A stretch of 64,000 nucleotides of DNA, taken from NCBI GenBank assembly GCA_004794655.1, contig SMMW01000087.1, positions 1,426,001-1,490,000 of the forward strand, written 5' to 3'. A program made the position numbers and the translations under genes. Below, piece by piece: positions 57,890-64,000 of this stretch (the stretch's first letter is position 1; every line of letters starts with the position of its first letter). The stretch is from Marisa cornuarietis (Eukaryota; Mollusca; Gastropoda; Architaenioglossa; Ampullariidae). The notes beneath the pieces were generated by a model, which saw only the letters and a program-made list of their open reading frames with translations, had not been told where the DNA came from and did no database searches.

Positions 57890-58472
57890 TCGCAAGAGTT
57901 AACTCAAAGACAGAGTGTCATGTAACATGTGAGACGACCTTTAGGAACAGTCACCTAAGCCGTCTGTCCTCTTCTGTTTACCCACGTCTCGCTTCGTTTC
58001 CAAATAATAATAAAGCCCGCCATGAAAGGCCAGCTGTGTTGATAAAAGGAGAAAAAAATGACGGTCTGAAAATGACGCTGGAAGGAAAACATTATAGCAA
58101 ATTATTGAGAGAACAAGGAAAAAATAACCCATTAGAAACAAGGTGTGTCGACTTGGGGATTAAAGAAGACGGAAGGGAAAACAAACCTTGTAATTTTCCT
58201 ACACGTGCAAAAGCTTTCAAGGTTTTTTTGAGGTGTCTATAAGTTTGTGCTTCTGTGACCTGGCCTGTCAAAGGGTATCCAAGCAGGTAGGACCTGCAGG
58301 TGAGATCTGGTCGGATGATAGAGTGATGGGGGAATACTAGATATAGGGATACATAAATACAAAGTGGTCGGATGGGAAGAATGTTTGCTGGGGACGAGGT
58401 AGTAATTCATTTCATCATTTTGATTTTGATCTTCATCCTTCCTGTCTTGTCGTCGTGTTACAACACCAAGGG
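57890..58472. other. Non-coding, no feature recognised
   Basis: A 151-codon plus frame (57,787-58,242) begins inside the CTCA repeat and continues about 120 codons beyond it. It shows no recognisable domain. I do not call it a gene. Confidence 0.4.
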
Positions 58473-58620
<148 letters not shown>

Positions 58621-58623
<3 letters not shown>

Positions 58624-59836
58624 TACAAGCAAGAAAAAAATCAGAAAAACAGAATCTGTGTATGAACGATTAGTCATTTTTCTAAAATGTCACTGTAAAC
58701 TTTTACGTTCAAGTTTATCGGCAAATGACCGAAAGATATTAACATGTAGTGTGTGTAATGTAATGTCAAAAATGTCGGACAATAATTTACACACTTCATT
58801 TACACATAACATGAAAGACCTTTACTACAACAGTTACATAGCAACATGCACATTTAGAAATAGATTCCCCAGTGTTGTAACTAAAACACAGTGCGTTCCT
58901 TTTCTCAGCTTTTTATTTGCATGAACTAAAGAATGTAACAGAACTAGATCTGTTGTTTCCTTGTATTTCAAACCACTACACTGTCTATTTATAGCACTGT
59001 GTATTTCTATAATCTGATCATTTTGTAGAATACAGAAAGTCACTGTACTGTTTCCTGTATTTTGTTTTTTAATCAGGGCCTCTTCTGATGAAAGCGATCA
59101 TCGTTTGCGGATGCTATTCATCATCAGAGACTGCACGACACACAAAACAACACCGGCGGCGAGGCTAGTGAGGGGTTAGAAAGGTCGCTGAGGTCAGAAA
59201 GGTCACAGGTCGAAAAGGTGACGGAGGTCAGAAAGGTTAGGAAAGTGGGACAAGTCCGGAGGTCGTGGTAGGTGTCGAGAACGTGGTGTGGTATCGGTAT
59301 GGTGAGGGGTGGGGTGGGGGCTAGTTCTGCGCTAAAATTTCGAAAGGATTCGGATCTTCGCCAGACTGTGCTGCATCAGTTTGATCTTCATGAGGAGATG
59401 GCGCCTCGACTTGCTTTGAGGATCATGTAGATCATGAAGGAGAACTTGTCGCAGTTGATGATGAACAACGCTTACCCCTGCCCATTTCTTCCGTAGACGG
59501 ACACAGCGAAGCTCAGTGAAGATCATCGACCTGCACGGGTCATATATCAAATCGCAATGAGAAATATTCAGTGACATCGTCTGCATCATTAATTGCCATA
59601 CTTCTCTGGGAGTATTGCTTTATCGAGTGCTCGTGTTTAAAGCGATGTGAATGGATTATTTGAAATTTCAAATAATCAGATGAACTTTAATGAAAAAACA
59701 GTTTAAAACAAGAGATGGCCTTTTGTCAGCTGGAAAAGAATAATGGATAATTCATTTATCATGACCCCAGCATTAAAAAAATGAAGTGTGTCTATATTTT
59801 TAAACAACACACGCCTTTCTTGTCCAACTCAACAAA
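58621..59836. other. Upstream region of the receptor start codon
   Basis: Contains a decayed GAGGTCAGAAAGGT array at about 59,170-59,275. A TAA in frame with the receptor ATG lies at 59,801-59,803. Two possible splice acceptors are TTTTGTCAG (AG at 59,728-59,729) and ACCCCAG (AG at 59,769-59,770). An 85-codon minus frame (59,332-59,589) shows no recognisable domain. Confidence 0.45.
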
Positions 59837-59924
59837 ATGGCGGCGAAGGATGACGCTAACTATACCAACAGCTCTGTCGAAGAGATTCGCAATGAGGCCA
59901 ACAGAGTCATTTCAATCGAGCTGA
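59781..59924 (+). other. Possible upstream ORF overlapping the receptor start
   Basis: An ATG at 59,781 (A at -3, A at +4) opens a 47-codon frame that overlaps the receptor start in a different frame and stops at 59,922-59,924. If the transcript includes this segment, the frame could reduce translation of the receptor. It lies downstream of both candidate acceptors, so it would be in the mRNA under either splicing model. There is no evidence that the peptide itself has a function. Confidence 0.35.
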
Positions 59925-60213
59925 TCCCGGTCATGGTCTTCCTGGGACTTCTTAGCCTCTTCGGAGGCATCGGCAATCTTCTCGTCTGCTTCGTTTACTA
60001 CTCCCGCCTGCAGATGAGCACCCAACACTTCCTCATCATCTGCCTGGCGCTCTTTGACCTTCTGACCTGCTTCTTGGTCATACCCTTCGAGATCAACGAT
60101 CTTAGCCACTACTTCAACTTTACCGAAGAGTCCGTCTGCAAGACTCTCCGCTATGTCACCCACTTCTGCACCTTTGCATCTATCCTCACACTTATCGTCA
60201 TTGCAATAGACAG
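59837..60213 (+). CDS. Class A (rhodopsin-type) GPCR, exon 1: N-terminus to TM3
   Basis: This exon encodes residues 1-125 and two bases of codon 126 of a 687-residue receptor at the plasma membrane. The ATG has a strong context (A at -3, G at +4) and an in-frame TAA lies 36 bases upstream, so the start is secure. The extracellular N-terminus is short, with sequons at N8 and N11. TM1 spans about 28-53 with G46-N47 (N1.50). TM2 spans about 63-86 with D74 (D2.50). The first extracellular loop has a sequon at N94. C101 opens TM3 (about 98-124), and the exon ends in the D125-R126 of DRY. The donor is AG/GTATGT. The arrangement is that of peptide-type class A receptors, but the ligand is unknown. 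Confidence 0.93.
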
Positions 60214-61422
60214 GTATGTATTCAGCTGTGTTTTAATAATATTTACTATTATTCAGCATTCATAGTGTGGTACCTCACCCAAACTCAGGCTCAGAGGGCT
60301 TTATATGCAACAACAGACACAAATCCTGTGGCCTTTTCATTAAGGTTAGTAATGGAAGGTTACTTGGTTGTTGTTCTGTCTGATTACATCCATAAATCTT
60401 TTTTATAGACCAAGATTTTTATAGTGACAGTTCAAAACTAAGGGTGGTTAAGTCTGGACTTTTCACATAAAGAATATCAACAAAGATTAAAATAAAAACT
60501 AATAGGCAGTTAATGATATATCACATTGTACATAAAAAGCAATTTCCAGGTAGGCGAGCAGGCTGTCTATAACAGACATGAATTGACCGGTGTGCAAATA
60601 AATGTACGTAGGTGTGCAGGTTTTTAATCAAAATCAACAGTCAAGTAAGCATACAGGTGTATAAAATAAAAAATAATAGGCAGGTGTGCAAGTGTGCAAA
60701 ACAAGATCAATAGATACGTAAGTATGCAGGTATTTGTTTTGTAGAATCGAAGCCAACAGTTATCTAAGTGTACAGGTGTATATAATACAATCAGTAGTCA
60801 GACAGGTGTACAGGTATGTGGAATAAAAAGAATAGAGTCTAGACCTGAGTGAAATGCTCACAAGAAGCTGCATTCTAGTGCGGCAAAAGACTACTGTGTA
60901 AGTTAAGTCATTTAAATTTACATGATTTAAATAATTAAATCTTAAAATACAGTTGCTGGTTTTAAGCGGCATATCAACAATTCAGACCAGGCTTAGCGAA
61001 ACTGACTTGCATTTTAAGACCGACGACTGAAAACATTTTCAAGACCTCATGTGCACACAAACCAACAAATAACTTTTTTTAAGTTAAGCCGAAACACTCG
61101 GGATTAGCGTCTATCCGACTTAAGACTTCACATGAAACCAACCTCTGAATTGGATGATGGATCATCATCATCATCATCATCACCATCATCATCATCATCG
61201 CGTAACAATTTCAGGCGTTCTTTAATATAAATATTTTGTCTTTATTTCGGAGTTTAAATTAATAAGCCTTTTGGAAGCTCGTTCGTAAGTATGGATGTCC
61301 ATAGCTCGGACATTCGATAACTGGGGACTGCCTTTAATAAATTCTTTCGTTCAGAGGATGGAAAGCGCTTAAAACATGTTCATAACGTTTTCTTGTTTTA
61401 ATAAAATAACTAATCATTTCAG
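60214..61422 (+). other. Receptor intron (1,209 bp, phase 2, inside the DRY codon)
   Basis: The intron starts GTATGT and ends TAATCATTTCAG. It splits the arginine codon AG/G of the DRY motif, so joining exons yields an uninterrupted I-D-R-Y-R-K-V-C-R-P. It contains a decayed tandem array at about 60,540-60,835 of roughly 48-bp units with CAGGTGTRCA-like cores, and a CAT microsatellite at 61,160-61,199. Introns at this DRY position recur in class A receptors as I remember the literature. Confidence 0.92.
60540..60835 (+). repeat. Intronic decayed ~48-bp tandem array
   Basis: Units with a TAAGTRTRCAGGTGT-like core followed by AT-rich spacers recur about six times within the receptor intron. 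Copies start near 60,590, 60,640, 60,685, 60,718, 60,765 and 60,797. Confidence 0.6.
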
Positions 61423-63109
61423 GTACAGAAAGGTGTGTCGGCCCTTAAAACCGCAGATGACCATGCGGAACGTGAAGATCGCCTTGGTCATCAACCTGCT
61501 CCTCACCATCGTTCTCGCAATCCCAGCTGGTGTCATTTACGGCATCCGATCGACAGTCACGTTCGTCACTAATGTGCCGGGTACAGACTGCTCCACCCAG
61601 GACGCCATGCGGCCCACCCTCTTCCCCCTACTGTACAACTCCTTCCTCTTCGTCGCTTTCATCGGCCTGACCATCACCCTCATCGTGCTATACGCGCAGA
61701 TCTGGAGAGAAATGAGAAGGCACAACCGCTACATGGCCCGCAATTCTGACGCCATAAAGGTCAGCGTGCGTACTGAGCGATCGTCCGTTTCGGACATTTC
61801 TGTCAGAGACTTACCTTCCGAAACGAGGGCCTCCGGTATAAATGCTACCACTCCCGGTAACACTGCCTTCTCTACCACGAGTGGTAATATGCGCCAGAAT
61901 TCTGATGAGTGCGTTTCTGGAAATGTCTCAGAGAGTGCAGCCAACACCAACCAAAAGACGACCTCGTCTTCAAAACGGATGTCCGTGACCTTTCAAAGCG
62001 ACATTCAGGTGGAGGGTCATGGGCGTGAAAATGGAGCCTTTATTGACGAGGAAGGAGAGGAAAATGGGTTGGCGATGACAGGCGACGGCGATGCGTTTTT
62101 GCATCCCTCCACAATGACGCCGGACTGCGATGACACAAGCCCTCGGTTAGAGCCCGACGGCGTGTTCAGAGACTTTCAGGAGGCAGGTGACTCTCAGCTT
62201 CATCCCCTTCCTGCTGCTGAACGCTGCCGATGTGATCCAGATCTCCAGTCACGTGACCTTGAGGAAGAGGAACACTTTTGTCCAAATAAAGAAAACGACT
62301 TTGGAACAGGTGATGACATCGAGTGTGAACGGTGTAGGCGTGGTGTGAGTCATCGAGTTGATAGCTTAGCTCGTGAAGGCACCTGCAACAAGGAACAGTC
62401 AGACAGCATGTATAGCTGCACCGAAGAGAACGTGACAACACGTGACACGCCGTCGTACAATCGCGACATTTCGCAAGGAAGTAAAAGTTCTTTTCCGAGT
62501 CTAGAAGCAGACTTCACTCCCCTTCCAGCTAGAAATCGTAAGGAAACGAGGGACTTCGTTTCCAGTGTAAAAGAAGATTCGCACCTCTCAGCTGCCAAAA
62601 TCGTCACCATCAGTGACCAGTGTGACGCCATCCGCCGCGACAGTAGTCCAGTCAAACTCACTCTTGTCAGGAGGCTCACTGGCTTCCTGGGAGCCAACAC
62701 CAACAGCAGGAGGACGAGGAGAAAAAGCAGTGATGCCAGGAGGCAGAGTGTTGACGGGTGGCGCACCATCCGCAAGCTGCGGTCCACGCCCTCCATTTCC
62801 TCCCGCACCACCACCAAAGCCACCATCATCGCCTTCTCCGTTACCGTCGTCTTCGTCCTTAGCTTCTTGCCGCACCTGTCGCTGCTCACCGCCCGCATCG
62901 TGCTGGGTGACTTCGACAAGACTCTGCGCGGCGCCAGCCTCGTCTTCTACAACATCTTCCTCCGCTCCTACTTTGTCAACTCTGCCTCCAACCCCATCAT
63001 CTACGGTGTCTTCAATCGACGGTTTCGCGCGGAGTGTGTGTCCTTGTTCTGCTACCTCCTGACCTTCGGGAGAAAGCAAGTAGAGGTCAGTGACAGTCTC
63101 AGTCACTGA
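61423..63109 (+). CDS. Class A GPCR, exon 2: DRY to C-terminus, with very long third intracellular loop
   Basis: This exon completes R126 and encodes residues 127-687, with a TGA at 63,107-63,109. It continues RYRKVCRPLKPQM after DRY. TM4 is about 143-167. C182 in the second extracellular loop is the likely disulfide partner of C101. TM5 is about 192-216, ending at Y216. The third intracellular loop (about 217-590) is acidic and Ser-rich in the middle. It is strongly basic near TM6, with PKA-type sites KRMS (S313), RRDS (S533), RRKS (S561) and RRQS (S568). TM6 is about 591-613 with F-V-L-S-F-L-P in place of F-x-x-C-W-x-P. TM7 is about 632-655 with N649-P-I-I-Y653. Helix 8 follows, with C664 and C669 as possible palmitoylation sites, then a short tail. 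The usual Trp of TM4 and Pro of TM5 are absent. It probably couples to G proteins as a neuropeptide-like receptor. The exact subfamily is not resolved. Confidence 0.93.
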
Positions 63110-64000
63110 GGCATGTGGCATCACTCGGGGTTTTGACTGTCAGAAGAAAGCTTCGTGAAAATCAACGATAGTCTCAATGAGTCACTGGAAGTCACTCAAG
63201 ACTGCTAACACCAGAGGCCTGGTACACGAAGCAGGACAATGGCCAAAACCAGGGATTGTGCAAAAATAAGTGGAAAGGGGGCATGTCACTACTGTGTGAA
63301 GCAAGTATTATAGTGTTCTCTACTTTTCCTTGTTAGCAAGAGGTAAAGAATTGTCAGTCGTTCACACGGGCTGTGTCCCGTTCCATACATTACGCCCCAG
63401 GAAGCTAACAGATGCTTGGCTGACTTTATCATGCGAACAAAAAGGAAAATCTCACACGACTGATCATAAACTTGTAACGTGAGCCGTTATAAATACTCAG
63501 TGTGGTTAGCTTCTTTAAACAAGTCTATTCTATCCCCCGAAATATCTGACTTTAAAAACGTACTGTAAATTTGGTGCTACGTGTTCCTTCCCGAATGGGA
63601 CTAGTCTCGGAAATGTTTGATAGGGGATAACAAGGTAACGGTCCTCAGCCTAACAGTAGCAGATGCACTAGAGCGTGTTGATGACACACCAGGTAAAGGT
63701 GGATCTAGAAAGGCAGGGAGAGCTTTTCAGCCAGCGAAAACTGACTTCTCTAGAAAAGTCGAGGTCCTTGACCACAGTGTTTCGGAACCTTTACTGTGAT
63801 GCATGAGATTCAGTTTTAACAGACTTTTAACAAATTGCTTCCTCGCTCTTCTTGAATGCTTCAAAACACCTTTAAGGATTTTGGGTCGCGGCGGGAAAAC
63901 AAACATTGTTTGGAAACTGGAATTTGTCTGGTAAACAAAACACCCATTACAAACAATAATTAACTGAAATTAAGAATATAAGGAAGGTTTTTATATTATT
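63110..64000 (+). other. Receptor 3' UTR and downstream DNA
   Basis: No AATAAA is present between the stop codon and the end of the window. Only weak variants such as AATATA (about 63,974) occur. The polyadenylation site is therefore either non-canonical or outside the window. A 60-codon plus frame at 63,617-63,799 has no recognisable domain. No further gene was seen. Confidence 0.45.

Noticed and set aside
59332..59589. 85-codon minus-strand frame just upstream of the receptor
   Set aside because: No recognisable motif and no splice or promoter context.
62350..63124. Minus-strand frames of 178-189 codons and a plus-frame shadow of 149 codons over the receptor
   Set aside because: They overlap the conserved receptor exon, whose TM6, TM7 and NPIIY motifs fix the true frame.

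Overview
The window looks like nuclear DNA of a lophotrochozoan animal, most likely a mollusc and perhaps a gastropod. The one intact gene is a two-exon class A G-protein-coupled receptor (GPCR) of a style common in molluscs. It is split by a GT-AG intron and sits in AT-rich, repeat-laden intergenic DNA. The species assignment is an inference from gene style and repeats. Nothing in the window is prokaryotic or viral.

Layout. Positions 1-4,400 hold decayed short tandem arrays and tRNA-derived SINE fragments. A possible minus-strand first coding exon lies at 4,416-4,601. Positions 4,600-11,180 are mostly featureless, with one good tRNA-derived SINE near 9,700. Positions 11,187-12,295 are a 31-bp minisatellite of about 36 copies. 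Positions 12,300-25,200 hold dense CA/GT microsatellites, another SINE and several decayed arrays. A second possible minus-strand first exon is at 25,217-25,300. Positions 28,968-30,070 read like a decayed coding sequence of unknown origin.

Three non-LTR retrotransposon remnants are recognisable, at about 31,690, 38,370-39,270 and 45,110-45,600. The last two belong to one family and lie in opposite orientation. A near-perfect 61-bp inverted repeat with a 34-nt loop stands at 49,506-49,661. It is the most striking unexplained structure in the window. Positions 53,590-54,170 and 56,799-56,978 are further tandem arrays.

From 55,000 a credible promoter (E-box, GC box, TATA box) leads into a short exon with a consensus splice donor at 55,290. 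It could be the untranslated first exon of the receptor, whose start codon is at 59,837. The receptor (687 residues) has its intron inside the DRY arginine codon. It carries an exceptionally long third intracellular loop of about 370 residues and lacks several usual class A residues.

Apart from the receptor there is no protein-coding gene I can name. Most open frames elsewhere come from microsatellites, minisatellites and retroelement remnants. No CRISPR array, operon, rRNA or convincing functional tRNA gene was seen.
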